A stretch of DNA of 64,000 nucleotides from NCBI GenBank assembly GCA_028551475.1, contig CM052362.1:70166-134165 (forward strand), written 5' to 3'. The notes under the pieces are model-generated. The model did no database searches, was not told the DNA's origin, and was given only the letters and a program-made list of their open reading frames with translations. This stretch comes from Casuarina equisetifolia. Lineage: Eukaryota; Streptophyta; Magnoliopsida; Fagales; Casuarinaceae. The translations under genes were made by a program, and so were the position numbers. The first letter of the stretch is position 1. Each line of letters begins with the position of its first letter. This document shows positions 44,701 to 57,474 of this stretch, one piece after another.

Positions 44701-47700
44701 TTCTGGGATTGAACTTCCACTCAATGGAGATTTTATTGCACAGGTTATCTTCTCTCCCACTTAGGGACACTCACTCACATAGAACCATGGAAGACCAAAG
44801 TAGAGGACTACAAGCAAAGAAGTTATACTGATGATCTTTGGCCTTTGGGCACCTCTTCAACACACCAACACTGCCGCCCCCCCCCCCCCCCCCCCCCCAA
44901 CACACACACACAAAAAAAAAAAAAAAAAACTTTTTCTCCCCTGTCCCAGCTCCCTTAGTTATTTGGTGATGGGTGAGGTCATGTTTCAGATCATGCTGGC
45001 TGTGTGAATTAATTCCTCAGTGAAAAGGAAGTTACTCTAAAACATGTTGAGGTTGGAGAAGTTCCGTTGCTGCTCTAATTTTATTTGATAAACAAAAATG
45101 TTAGCATATACTACCCCTCTTAGCCCAAACATGGCCAGACCTTTTTAGACCTACTAATGGGTGGAATTTTGGAATACATTATTTAGGATCATTTTCATAC
45201 TCCTTAAGGTACTTCTTCATATTATGAATATTGGGGAGGTTGACCACAGTGTTTTATTTTTTCTATCTAGTTATCAATCACACTTAAAACGACCACGCAG
45301 CCCCAATTCATTTTTAAGGGGAAGTGACATAGAGAGGGGAGTAACACAAGAAGCCTCTTACCTTAAGCACAAACCAGTAGGTTAAGAAGAGATATAGATA
45401 AAGAGCATGTATGGGAATCAGTTAGGGACACATTCAAGTTTGGCACAAAGAGCATGTATGAGTCCTTTTGAGTGTGATTTTTCTAGCATGGTCGTGCCCA
45501 GCAATGAATCAACTCCTTATTATTTAAGAAGAAAACCATGTCTACAAATACAAGAATCACCTCCTTGGAAACAAATTTAGTCTTTTTTTGTGAAGTGAAG
45601 GTAAGTAGTTCCCCCATTCCTAGATTGAAAGGAGCTTTAGGTGGGGGAGATGAAACAAAGTGTTCCTTCATCAAAGACAAGTCTTCAGGGATCATTAAGT
45701 TCTTGGGTGATCCTCAAACATATCAAGTATTGTGGCAGGAGTTGTGGATTGCCAACTGTTACAGAAGAGCATATTTTAGCTATGTTACATATTTGGGGGT
45801 TCTCGGAACTAGAAACTAACCTTACTTTCATTAAATGGTGAGAATAGTACCTCCTCTATGTGAATAGCCTTACTAGGGTTCTTGGAATAGACCACCAAAT
45901 ATGTCTATTCGTGGTTTTCCATTTCTCCCTGAGAAAGGTTTACATTGATGTTGAGAACTGAGGAAAATCATGGAAACAAAGACCTCCAAAATTGTGAGAA
46001 AGAATTGTTTTTATAGATTTTCAAGCCATACAGCATCTAAGAGTTTAACAGAATGAAAGCCTGCAAACTATTGTGACTGTAGTAACTAAGTCACTATATT
46101 AAATGTAAACAAAATCAGAAAATATGGGCGTTTCTTCTTCAACCAACTTTCGTTGTGTTGCCTTCAGAACCTTGATTTGTTTCTTTCCTTATCACTTTTC
46201 AAGTTGAGGCAAAAATATTTCACATGCACTGCGTGTAAGAGATTTTGTGGAAGTGATCAGACAATCTTTGTGTCTGAAAATCAATAAATTGGTCTTCTGT
46301 ATTTATCTATGTATTCAGATTGATCTTGGATATAAATTCTTTTTGAAAAAATGACAAAATGCTGAACAGGATTATAGACAGTGTTAATTGCAATCTTATT
46401 AGCAAATATATAGCCTCATAGGATCTTTATAATCAGATGCAATCTTTTTTAGTAGTATTTTTAAACATAACAACGTGCATTCTCTGTTTGCCATAACTGG
46501 AAATCCTGCTTCTATTCTTTAGCTTCTAATAATTGATTATTTTTATTTCACCAAGTTTATAGGTTTCCTCACAGAAAAGTTCCAAATCCAAAAGTGGATT
46601 TCTGATCCATGACTGAATGAGCCTATTTAGCATTTGCATAGAACTCTATTTTTTCAAATATGTGCAAAACGTGATCAAATAATTTTGGGTTTGAGATCAT
46701 CACTGAATTGGGTGTGCTGATTGGGAGAAGCAATTTCTGTTTGAGTCAACTTTTAGAAACTGATGCTTAGATACCAAGTTGAAAATTAAAGGAATAGAGG
46801 AAAGAATTCTTCTTATTGTTTCACAAGCTGTACAGAATTTACCAAATTCAAATAGGAAAACGTTGTAGATTATTGTGAAATTTAATAATTGAGTTTGCGG
46901 TAAGAAATTGGAAAATGCTTGTACTTATGATGTTTAGTTGACAAATCCTTAATTTTTCTCTTTTGCTTCAAACCCCATTGTTGTTTCCCTCTTGGGAAAA
47001 GTATATTAGCCATCAGAATTAGTTGGCTTAAACAAGTCAAGGACTTGGTTCAGATAAACGCTTCACTACAATGTTTGATCGAGCATCACCAGACATTGTG
47101 GTAGATGAATCATGAATTGCTATTCTTTTCTAGGTATCTCAATTTTGTTGTAGTGTATATCATTATGTGAAGTAGCCTCTGTTGTGGAATGTATCTGCAT
47201 TTAAATTCAAAGCTTATATATTATTTTTCTGTAGTTAATTAAGATGTAGTTCTGCATGAAACACTTTAAAACCAGTGCTTTACCAAATGGAAGTGCCATC
47301 AAAATATATAGGTAAACAAAATGGATACCTAAAATGGAAAAAGTTAAGGGGGAAAGTATGTTATATAAGAATATGATTATTAAAGAATGTACATCATAAA
47401 TTCATCTTGAGATCACAAATCGACTTTTACCCTCCCAAACCTAAGACCTAGCATGCACTGCGTTCTAAACCTAGTTGAGGTAATGCCTTGGCCTGCAGCT
47501 ACATAGAACGAAAGAACTCTAAAGGTGCAAACAAGCTTCTTTCCATCTTCACCTCTTACTCTCTCCTTTCTCCTTCTCTCTTCACCCTTACCCACCTCCT
47601 ACTCTAGAAAACGTTCAAAATATCCATCTCCTATGATTAGCTTTTCCTTTTACACTAAACATCTCTCGGCCTATAATTGTTCAAACTAGGGATGGAAGAT

Positions 47701-50700
47701 CCACATACCCTGCATACTTCCAGGTTCTCAGCTTCATTTATTGCTGGTCTAAGAATTGATTAAATCTACATATCTTATCTGCGTTCTATATGTCTTGAGG
47801 GTTTTGATTTTGTTTCATAGACTGACCAGAACTTACTTTTGTCTGCACATAACATGTTACTAATATATTTCCGTCTAAGTAATGACACTTTTTATCATGC
47901 ATAAAGGTTTGAAGTAGTATTGAACCTAGTTATATTCATGATCTCCAAGTGTAGGAGGTAAACCATTGATTTTTCTGCAGATTTATTCTGTTATTGAGAT
48001 TTGTTTCTCCTCTTTGCTACAGATTGTCATGCTCATATCTCAAATTAGGGTGAATTCAATGACAATTGTCCGTATGAAATCGGATGTACATGGATCAGTA
48101 GATCTGTCCAGGAAATTTTCACCAACTGGAATTGTTTTAACAAGTAATATAGAGCAGGTTTGTCCCCATGGTATGCCAATTTTTCCCCCACTTTATGTGC
48201 TATCCATCTTATAAGTATTCATCTGATGTCATCATATACATATATGCGAGAGAAGTATTTTATGCCCCTAGATCATGTTGTATTGCACTTATTATTTCTC
48301 TCACAGGTCAGAGTAGGTCAGGCTATTTACAAAGCGGGGAGTTTGTTCAACCATTCTTGCCAGCCAAATATCCATGCGTATTTCCTTTCACGCTCTCTAT
48401 TTATACGGGCAACAGAGTTTGTGGCAGCAGGTTGTCCCTTGGAACTGTCTTATGGTCCTCAGGTACTCCTGCCCTTGACAATTAGGTCCTCTTTGCATGA
48501 ATTTGCCTAACCCCCTTCCTGTTCTCTTCTTCCCCAAACAAACTCTATTCATTCCTTCCTCCCTCCCCACCCCCCAGCAAAAAGACATCTAGATTTTGGT
48601 TAACAAAGAAATGGGGCGTACCTTCATCACAAACGAACCATTTTAGCTCATGTTAGTTTGCACCAGATTTGAATGCACCAGATTTGTCTTGCAGGTTGGC
48701 CAGTGGGACTGTAAAGATCGCCTAAAGTTTCTTGAAGATGAGTACTCATTTAGATGTCAGTGCAGAGCTTGTACAGAAGTGAATCTCTCAGACCTTGTTC
48801 TGAATGCTTTTCACTGTTCCCACCCAAATTGTCCTGGGATTGTCTTGGATTGCTGTGTAGCCAACTATGAAAAATTGAAAACTATGCCCTTTCATAGTGC
48901 CACTGAGATAAGCAGCTTGGAATCTTATATGGAGGTACTTTATATTCAAATATGATGTAACTTTGGGTCCCATTACATGTAATATAATCATAGTCTTCGT
49001 GTTGCATGTTCAAATTCTTGTTGGACAACAGTCACTTGCCCTGAGTGGCATGACATCTGTACCTCACCTGAATAGAAGGGATTGTCGTAATTATGTAGAA
49101 CTTTGTGCCTTTAGATGACCCCACTGAAACCAAACAAGAAAACATTGCTGGCAAATGAATTTGCAATTATTTGAATCTATATTAGTGCAGTTGTACATTG
49201 AATATTGAAGTGGTGGGCCTTATTTTGCAAATGCATTAGTTTGATCTTATGACACATGAATCTCTGATTTGAATGTTGCTTGTACTCCTGGCTTGTTTTG
49301 AAATGCAACATTTCTTTCCTTCTGCTGAAACTCTTGGTTTTTATAGGTCAATGCGTATGCTCAAAGCAAGGGCTTCCCTCATATTGACCCTGGATATTGT
49401 TTGAAATGCAGTTCTTATTGTGAACTGGAATCTTCATTTGCTGCAGTTAGTAAATCTTGGATTTCTATTAGAAGGTATATTACGTCATATCTCACTGCAG
49501 CTTTGTGATTGACATCATCAACTGTAGTCTTGTTAATCTACTAGATCACCTAGCAAGAGTTGTTCCTATACTTTTACTGCTTAAGATACACTACTCAATC
49601 TTGGCTCTATGCTCAACCAGGACTGCTTTGAGACCCTCGTGCACCAAGCCATATGATTAACATCCATTCTATAATTGCGTCTAATGCTATAACACATTTT
49701 CGAGGATTTCAAAACATTAGTTTCAGTCTCACATCGAGAGATACGTATTTCTTCCTTTCAATTTTCTTACCAGATTATCAATTCCTGACAGGTTGCAAGA
49801 TTCGATAGTTTCTAGGGAAATTCCAAGGACTACCCTGATGGATGCACTGAGATCCCTTTGTATTCTGAGATCAACCCTGCATGCATATAACAAGGATATT
49901 GCAAAAGTGAGTTATGGCCACCCTCCCCACCATCACTTATGTTTTCCCTCTATTTGGGCAAACTTTTTTAATCATTTCAAATAAAAGATTTGCTCAAGGT
50001 GTTTTGTAATAATACATTCATACATTCATCCATACATCAGACATGCATATATTCATATGTTGCAAGAGTGAGTTATGGCTACCCTCCCAACCATCACTTC
50101 TTTTTTTCCTCGTATCTAAATATATACATCATAGATTCATAAGTACATGCATGGTCATATACACATGCATATACATCATACGATTTACAGAAATAGGCCA
50201 AAGTATACGACCAACAACTTGAAATTAGAGGAAATTATAGATTCTTACTTTCCTATTTAGATTCACAAAATAGTAGCACTCTCTAAGAAGAGAGCTGTTA
50301 GATGTAAATCTGCTTTTGACCTTCTACAAGAGACGCAAAATTGAAAACAAGGATAGCCCATGGTGTAGAATATGAAAAGAAATAATTGAAAATGAACACG
50401 ATTGGCAAACAAGCATCAACTTACCCGAGCAATGTATCTGATAAAGTATTTGATCTTATAACTATTAACCCCAAGCATTCTCATTGTAAATATCTGATAA
50501 CAATAGGGGGTAGAGAGAAAAAAATGCTACTAGGGAAGCATAGAATACAAAGAATCCTCTGCATAACAGAAGATGTAAACTTGAAGCCTGTTTTAAAATT
50601 ACTAACTCAGCTTTCGTTTTAAAATCTCTTTCAATTCTAGACAGTTTTATGAAAATAAAGAATCATGAAATGGTTGCTGAGCTGATAGATGATATCCTTT

Positions 50701-53700
50701 CAGGGATTTTATGGATTGGTTAGTTTGGCCAGTTGGCTGCATTAATGACTAATATTTTGCAGGTGGAGGACAATCTTGCCGAGGCATTTTGTTTGGTTGG
50801 AGAATTAAAATCAGCAGTCAACCATTGTGAAGAATCAATTGAGGTAGTTATACCATTAGCACAAGACACGTGTTTTCTATAATCTTCTTTGTCTTATGGT
50901 GACTGCCCTCATTGCTGTACGAGGATGATTTAGCTCCTTTACCAGCAAATTAAATTGGGATGAAATGGAACAAGTTTATATTATGGTATGGTCACAAAAG
51001 TTCTATTCCCTGCTGTGAGCAATATTGTTCCACTGTAACATTAGGCATAGTGAGCTTAGGGAAGCCCTAACTCTATGATTAATGCTAATTGAAGTAAATT
51101 GTTGATGATAATTGTGGGATAACATAGCCAATTTACATATAATTTAAAGACTAGACCTAAAGACTAGTTTGTAAATCTAATGAGAAGTCTCTAGTAGTGT
51201 TATAGTATGTGTTTGTATATGATCACCATGCTTGATTGGTATGAAATCATTGGTACACATAATTATGATGTTTTAGTAAAGGTATCTTAACCTTGTTAAT
51301 TAAATATGCCTATGATTAATATGCTTTGGTAGATAATCATTGAGGAAATTATTTCTGAAAAAAGAGTCTCCATGCATGTTTGAAAAGAGAAGTATTTTAA
51401 GAAGGAGAAATGTGTTATTAGTAATCTATTTAGCAATGTTTTGTGCCTTGCACTCCATCTTAGTTGTTCTACCATCAATTCTTTTACTATAGAAGAGCTT
51501 TCTTTGTTGGTACTGATAAAAAATAAGATCTGCATAAAAAGAAGAGTGCTAATCATACCTTGACCCTTTCACCACTTTATTATATGGAAAGGTATACACT
51601 ATTGAATCATCTTTCTCATTAGATTTTCCAACGGTATGCAAATACGAGGTTTGATGATGACAATGCTCAATGTTCAATATATTGAGTATATCACCGTTCG
51701 GTTAAATTTAAAATACATGTGAACATGTCGAACAAGTAATATAATAATGAGAAAGATATTACCCCATAGAAATTAGTGATTACTTAACCAACTAATTATA
51801 AACAGTGAATAATTCTTAAAATTTATCTAACAAATCCAAATAATAAATAATAGATTTACTAACTAAATTAAAAAAAAAACTTAATACAAAAAAAAAATAT
51901 TTGATTTCACCATAACTACTATATATGAATTTCAATTATTTATGACTGCAAGAATAATAATATTCATGTGATGGCAGAACTTTCTAATTTATTTACAATC
52001 TTATGTCTAGATATAGCAAACTTAGTCTATTAATTCACTATATCTATATAAATATCTTTAGTTTACACCGAAAGTCATACAAACAATATAGTATATATTT
52101 ATCCATATTTAATTTATGATTACATATTGCAAGAAGCAACTACATATTATCTCTTGTCGGTCTCAAACATGCAAATGAAATCATTTAAGTAGTAACTAAT
52201 TACTTAAAAGCATTAAACATAGTAACATGTAACTTCATATAAATAAAATATTTTACAAAACATAACAATCATATGATTCATACCATCATAATTAGGTTAC
52301 ATCATAGCTCTAATAAAAAAAAACACTAAAATATAATGAAATAATAAGTAAGAACAATAATAGGAATTAAACAAGGTATCTTGAATTAAAGAATAAAAAG
52401 TTTGTCACCCTTGTTGTCTTCTCTTCAAGAAAACCTTGAATTCTTAGTCTCTCTCTTAAGTTGAGCTAAATTTCATTCTCCCCTTTTTTTTGCCTCTTCT
52501 TCTTTTAAATGGAGTTTAGGTTTAGACCTATCTCCTATCTTAGTAGAAGTGGGTTTTGGAGACCCAAAACAATTGTGTTTTGAACTTCTACATTAAATAA
52601 GCTTTGAATTCCTAACATGACTTAGTTTTCTAATTATTTAGAAGACCCAACAATAATGAAAAATCTAATAACAATCATCTAAAGCCCAAGTCTATTTTGC
52701 TTATCTTGACTCTCTTGATCTTGATATGACCCTATTTTGTCACACAATAAACATCAAGTTCTATGTTCTTTTTACCTATGCCTTCTTATGTTACATAAAT
52801 AAGACAAATTTAGATAAATGAAGAGGAATTCAAATATTTTCTCACAAGCATTATATTATTTATTGCTTAAATTTGGTAAAATAACTCTATAAAAATAGAG
52901 TTATCAATCATGTTGGACTTTTGAACAAAGGCTTGTGTGGAGCCCTAATAATTGTAAGCATTTTTGTAGTTCTTTCCATAACCTTTGAAAATAAAATAAG
53001 AATAATAAAAGATTTAGTTAAGGTGTAGTTAAGTATAAACACTATTAGCCACCTCTATTGAATTGGCTATGACCACACACAACCACCAACAACAACAATT
53101 ATGCCTATAATGGTAGTAGTAATGGTGTTCCAACTCTAATGATACTACTTGCCTTCAACTATAGGCGTTGGGCAAGGCCAAATCCGACAGTGCCAAAAAG
53201 ATATGAGAGAAGGCAAAAGAGAATGAGGGCTTGGAAAAATAAAATCAAACTTCTAAAACTGTTAAGATTGCAATTTTGTTAATGGCAAGATTAGGGTTTA
53301 CCAAAAAAGAGAGATAAAGAAAGATTCTAAACAGGCTATGGCATTCCACTGTTTATGCTTGCATTAGAGAGAAAATGCAATAATGCCAAAAATCACGTGT
53401 TACCTGAGCTTTGCTGTAGTTTCACACGGGAGATTTGATGCTGTGGAGGCTTGATTGTTTAAGTATTTGATATTTTACATCAGAAAAGCCTGCATGAGTG
53501 ATGTAGAGAAGTAATTTGCCACTTACAGCCCTTGGTATATTTGCTAAGTAATGGAATGTGAATGTTCTTTTCTCTTTATGGCAGATTTTGGAAAAACTCT
53601 ATGGTCCAAATCACATTGCCATTGCAAATGAACTTGTGAAGCTGTCATCCATTCAGCTATCCATTGGAGATTTTTCTGCTGCCAAGAACATAAATCGAGT

Positions 53701-53800
53701 ACATGAAATTTTTTCACGATACTATGGATCTCATGCAGACATGATATTGCCATATCTGCTATCCCTTCGGGAAGAAAGTCGGAAATTGAGAGAAGTTTGA
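35779..53800 (+). CDS. TPR + MYND + SET domain protein (SMYD4-type putative protein methyltransferase)
   Basis: Fifteen exons join in frame into 778 residues: 35779-35907, 36006-36140, 36486-36572, 36768-36839, 39716-39917, 41398-41516, 44124-44510, 44609-44743, 48023-48157, 48307-48462, 48695-48934, 49347-49474, 49792-49906, 50763-50843, 53585-53800. All introns are GT..AG. TPR-like helices occupy about residues 62-175 (ALELKQKGNNCFLNGDYTSA; AKAWYRRGKVNASLGSHEDA). The SET domain starts around KGRGMV in exon 6 and is split by a MYND zinc finger (C259, C262, C273, C276, C282, C286, H334, C338). It resumes with NHSCQPN (482-488) and ELSYGP (513-518), then a cysteine-rich post-SET CQCRAC at 540-545. 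Helical C-terminal repeats follow. Family members are SMYD4-like (Arabidopsis At1g33400 type); plant substrates are not established. The long gap between MYND C286 and H334 is unusual. Confidence 0.95.
36840..39715 (+). other. Intron 4 of the TPR-SET gene
   Basis: 2.9 kb with no supported gene. It contains C-rich, G-poor tracts and a GC-rich hairpin (CCCCGCCGC 38384-38392 with GCGGCGGGG 38412-38420). The reading frames at 38275-38727 are low-complexity and are not called. Confidence 0.7.
39918..41397 (+). other. Intron 5 of the TPR-SET gene
   Basis: 1.5 kb. Contains a (GT)n-(GGT)n-(G)n tract at about 40509-40577, nearly pure G over 40550-40567. Otherwise nothing recognised. Confidence 0.7.
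40509..40577 (+). repeat. (GT)n-(GGT)n-poly-G tract
   Basis: TGTGTGTG passes into GGTGGTGGT and then a nearly unbroken G run, within intron 5 on the sense strand of the TPR-SET gene. Exact length is doubtful because such tracts are prone to sequencing error. Confidence 0.85.
41517..44123 (+). other. Intron 6 of the TPR-SET gene
   Basis: 2.6 kb. Contains an imperfect inverted repeat (arms 41867-41885 and 41926-41944) and a 107-bp-period tandem duplication (42191-42288 and 42298-42394). No gene is supported. Confidence 0.7.
42191..42394. repeat. Tandem duplication, 107-bp period
   Basis: GTACACTTGGTACCAATAAG... through ...ATAATCTTGCATAT occurs twice (42191-42288, 42298-42394) with about ten differences, inside intron 6. 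Confidence 0.85.
44744..48022 (+). other. Intron 8 of the TPR-SET gene
   Basis: 3.3 kb, the longest intron. Has a poly-C/(AC)n/poly-A tract at 44877-44929. No transposon border or extra exon was recognised; the reading frame at 45538-45819 is unassigned. Two acceptors, ending 47980 and 48022, lie 42 bp apart in the same phase; the downstream one is used in the model because ...FIAQ|IVMLISQIRVNS fits the family. Confidence 0.65.
44877..44929. repeat. Poly-C/(AC)n/poly-A tract
   Basis: About 22 C, then an AC dinucleotide run, then about 17 A, within intron 8. Length in the assembly may be unreliable. Confidence 0.85.
49907..50762 (+). other. Intron 13 of the TPR-SET gene
   Basis: 0.86 kb. A short ATACATTCATAC-like repetitive patch occurs near 50010-50180. 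Nothing else recognised. Confidence 0.6.
50844..53584 (+). other. Intron 14 of the TPR-SET gene
   Basis: 2.7 kb, of which 1.2 kb is a solo LTR (51695-52906). The remaining sequence holds no gene. Confidence 0.75.
51695..52906 (-). mobile_element. Solo LTR of the Gypsy-B family
   Basis: Matches the Gypsy-B LTRs along its length in the same (minus) orientation, from (C)GTTCGGTTAAATTTAAAATAC to ATAGAGTTATCA. It is flanked by ATCAC (51690-51694) and ATCAT (52907-52911), a 5-bp target duplication with one transition. No internal sequence or second LTR is present, so it is the product of LTR-LTR recombination. It is more diverged than the two Gypsy-B LTRs are from each other and carries small deletions. 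Confidence 0.9.
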
Positions 53801-54659
53801 TCTTATCTGTGTTATTAAAGAGAAATTCCAAGTGACATTACAATTTGTATTATAGTACATTTCAGAGGGTACTAGCAATTTTTTGCAGTCAATTGTATCC
53901 AGTGGTATTTGATAATTTAATGGTTGCTGTGATTGTTATGCATCAGTAACACGTATATTGTCTACGCGGATGTGAAAAAGACTATAATTCAATGGGCAAG
54001 CTTCCTTTTTAAAGTCCATGAGCGTTTTTGGAACAGCGCGGGCACAGCCAGATGATAAGCTTCTTGAATTTGTTCACATCGTAGCACCTTTCTGCTTATT
54101 CATTGTCGTTAGTGATTTTTCAACTCACAGAATGGCAACCCGCTTCCTGCTCACTGATGTTTGAAACTTCTGCTGCTTCGAGAGGATGTTGAGATAGAGC
54201 TTTCTTTTTTGATCCTGCCAATGAATTGGTGACAATGAAGAGAAGTTCGCATGTGATGAGTTGGCTGAAAAATAAGCAAAAAATGTTTGGAATGAAGGAT
54301 CCAGTTACAATGTTTCCGGGCCATTAAAAATGATGAAAGATTTGCAGAACATTGACAATCAACATTGTTCCATCTGCCCCCTACCTAGATAAGGAGGTCA
54401 TTTTTCCAACCAGCACAATCGAAACAATTACATGTTTTGAGCTTTTACGCATTGTTTAAGTTTGTCTTCACCAGTGTGAATTAATGCAACTACCTCAACC
54501 ATATACAGATTGAAATTAATTTTAGAAGTTGGTCGCTCTAGCTCCAAAGCTTGAATAATCCCATGGTCTGAAATTTACCTTTGAAGAATTTGACCCGATG
54601 GTGCACTTGGCGAAGAAACATAGCATTTTACAAGACCCTAATAGGTTATCAAAAGTTTA
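53801..54659. other. 3' flank of the TPR-SET gene
   Basis: ATTAAAG at about 53813 and TTGTATTATAGTAC further on could serve polyadenylation. Nothing else was recognised; short frames here match no known protein. Confidence 0.4.
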
Positions 54660-55010
54660 TTAGAAAATTAACTTACTTAACGAATGGGTTCAAACATCTG
54701 TTATATTTTTTTTTTCCATCAATTTATGCACAATCCACGAAAGTCAGGGATGACAATTGCTTTGAAGATTTTACAATATATTAAGGGATTTGCTAGACTT
54801 TGGTTATTATTGTCATATACAACAAACCTATAACTTGTAGCCCAGAATAATTTTGTCTAGGCAAAATATCCCATGACACAGAATTCATAATTGTCTATTG
54901 TGCCATGATTGGACCTCTTTTAGTGTTTTGGAAGAGTAGAAAGCAAACGATTCTCTCTTACTCATTTGTCATAGCATTTATCACTTCATAGGATACTATA
55001 GGATCTTAAG
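54660..55010 (+). pseudogene. Ty1/copia RT-RNase H remnant
   Basis: Near 54722-54800 one plus frame reads FMHNPRKSGMTIALKILQYI, which matches the conserved end of copia RT (FMxxPRxxHxxAAxRILRYLKG). At about 54910-54960 another frame reads VFWKSRKQTILS, the RNase H WKSKKQxxVSRSS block. Stops and frameshifts abound. It is the only trace of a fourth copia element in the window. Confidence 0.75.
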
Positions 55011-56275
55011 ATACGATTTTTTAGACTTACAAGGTTATACAGAAGCAACAACGTTGCTAAAATCTGGTTTACCATTAGTATATCAAGCACATTAAAATAG
55101 ATTATTATTTTCTTCACAATCTTTGTGTTTTGACGTGTTAGTGCATACGATATTTTGATATTGACAAAATTGTTGCTGATATCTATTTGAAAAGCATTGG
55201 AAAAGATTTGAAGAAATTTTATTTGTGGTGGTTATTCTTGTACAATATCATGTGTGAAATGAAAAGAAAATATCTAGATAAATTTTCATTATAACTTAAC
55301 TTTTGGTTTTATGCGGAGCAAAAAATTATACCCGCCAATAAATATGTGCACAGAAGCATTGAAAAATATTAAAAGAAATGGGCAAAAGAAGCCAAAAGGA
55401 TGAGTTTTTGGCCTAGCATTGAACGCTATAATTTTAAGTTCAAACTAGGAAAAACAGCTATCTTTAGGCATGACTTTACTAGGAAGACACGCAACATAAT
55501 CGTATGCCTGTAATTGCAAAAGCACAGTCGTTTTAACACTGAAGAAATTGATCTTCTAAAGTACAAAACAAAGTCATGCTTATATAAGAAGGCCAAACGT
55601 AACGATTTCATTTTGAGTTGGTAAGGCAAAAAGGTTTCAAGATCCCAAATTAAGCCTTATTTTGTTAGGAACCTAAACAATCATCACAATCTTGTTAGGA
55701 CTCTAACCAATCACTAAACGAAAGGAATTAAGGCATAATCACCTTTATTAATAAGCTCAATTATAACACAATCAAATCCAAATATAAAATAGCAACGACA
55801 ATTAGGGGAAAATAATCACTAAATTATCACCAAGCTATAATTACCAATAAGCTATGATTACCACTAGAATACCATCATGACTACAATTAGCTTTCTATCT
55901 TTTGGAGACCTTATCTTATTTCTACTATTTCAATCTTCTAGATACATATCTTATTTTAGTAGAATCTTATCTAGGGATGGGCCATGATAATGCTTACCCC
56001 ATCAAATAACCCTTGTCCTTAAGAGATTACTTCTCCACCTAAAAAAACTCTTTTGTGGAAGGAATGTTAGTAGAAAAATAGAAAAGGTAAAGGGGGCGAA
56101 ATAGTTGTTTTATAACCCAAAGAACTATTTTTGGTTTTTTTTAAACCTTGGGACAAGACACTATGTTCAATATAATATTTTAGCTTTGACAGGAAAATTA
56201 TGTGTAATGGATGAATCAAATGAGATATTTTTTCATATAAGGTTTTATCCCCATAAAAAAAAAAAAGAAGAGATT
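55011..56275. other. AT-rich intergenic sequence
   Basis: No gene recognised. It may be the decayed 3' part of the copia remnant, because a purine-rich stretch (AAAAAAAAAAAAGAAGAGAT) ends at about 56275, just before an LTR-like start. Confidence 0.4.
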
Positions 56276-56927
56276 GTTGAACATATTTTGATATTGATAA
56301 TATTTGAATATATATATATATACACATTATATTTAAACAACACTTATGTCAATATTGATTGTGGAACATATGAATAACAAATAATCAAACTAATGATTAT
56401 TTTTTGAAATAGATAGCTCCCACATACCAAAATGTACTTCATGAAAATATTGTTGACCAAAATAAAAACAAAAGGGTTTATTCTTGATGTGTGTAGATAA
56501 TATGATATATAGTTTGCAATTCATATATAACTGTGCTTTATTAGGTACTAAGTGTCAATTTTAAAAGAATAAGCTTGCAATATGGGAGAAAGAAAGGAAA
56601 AAGAGCTCTTGAGCTCATGGTAAAACGCATCATTTCACACAAGGGTAAGAAATAATAAATATAAAATGGTGCGGTGGCAAGTGAGGTTATAGGTATGTAT
56701 AAAAGTGAGAAAATAAGATAGAGAGAAAATCTCTCTCTTCATCGCTACTCGAGAAGGGAAAAAAGCCTTCTCTTACCCTTATAGTTGGTAGGTGTAAATG
56801 GGAGGAGATTTTGAGTGAAAGACGTAAATTTTTTGTCAGGACTTAATCCCTACACAATCCATAATTAAGAATACTGAAAGGATCTGTAGTGGATCGCGTA
56901 AAGCATTCTTGCTTTTTCGGGTAATAG
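56276..56927 (+). mobile_element. LTR-like block (possible copia 3' LTR)
   Basis: A polypurine-type tract is followed by TGTTGAACATATTTTGATATTG. Further along there is TATAAAAG at 56697-56704, a CTCTCTCTTC-rich stretch, and a possible end TTTTTCGGGTAATA near 56914-56927. This order (tract, TG start, TATA box, terminal CA-like end) fits a 3' LTR belonging to the copia remnant at 54660. No partner LTR is present, so the call is tentative. Confidence 0.45.
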
Positions 56928-57474
56928 CATGATACAGCACATAGAAGATCAAATACTATAATCGCACAAAAATACAAACACAAGGAGAAACACCCCAGCT
57001 CCAAAGTAAAAATAGAAAATTAAAAATTAAAAATTGAAATTGAAATTTAACTACCACAACAACCCGAATAAATTTTGTGCTTCCATCAATCGTATGTTTA
57101 CATGTATGAGGGGATAAAAAAAAAAAAAAATGCCCCAAGGCTCATAATGGAGCAAAAGAAAAATTATTGAAGCCATAAACTAGGCTACCAAATAAAAACG
57201 AATTAACAAAATAAGTAAAAGAAGACATATACATACTGTACACAACAGAGAATACAACAATAGTACAAGAAGAGATCCCAAGTGTGTTAATGGCACTCTT
57301 GAATCTGCACTTGCACATTGGCCATTTGGCCATCCAAGGGAACTACTATTGGTGTTCCGTTTAAGGTACTCTGCGTTTTTTTGGTGGGGGCAAGGAAAGG
57401 GCCGTAGTTGGTGCCAGGCCTTGTCATGAATCCAGTCTTTCATTTGTAGCACATGGATGCATACCCCTTATCGG
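56928..57474 (-). other. 3' flank/3'UTR of the VPS13-type gene
   Basis: On the minus strand the sequence after the stop codon carries AATAAT-type signals near 57165, followed by a T-rich stretch and a poly-A run (57117-57129 on the plus strand). Reading frames here overlap the UTR and are not called. Confidence 0.5.

Noticed and set aside
45538-45819. Possible extra exon in intron 8
   Set aside because: Adding it would break the match between exons 8 and 9 (...GDFIAQ then IVMLISQI), and it resembles no SMYD-type sequence.
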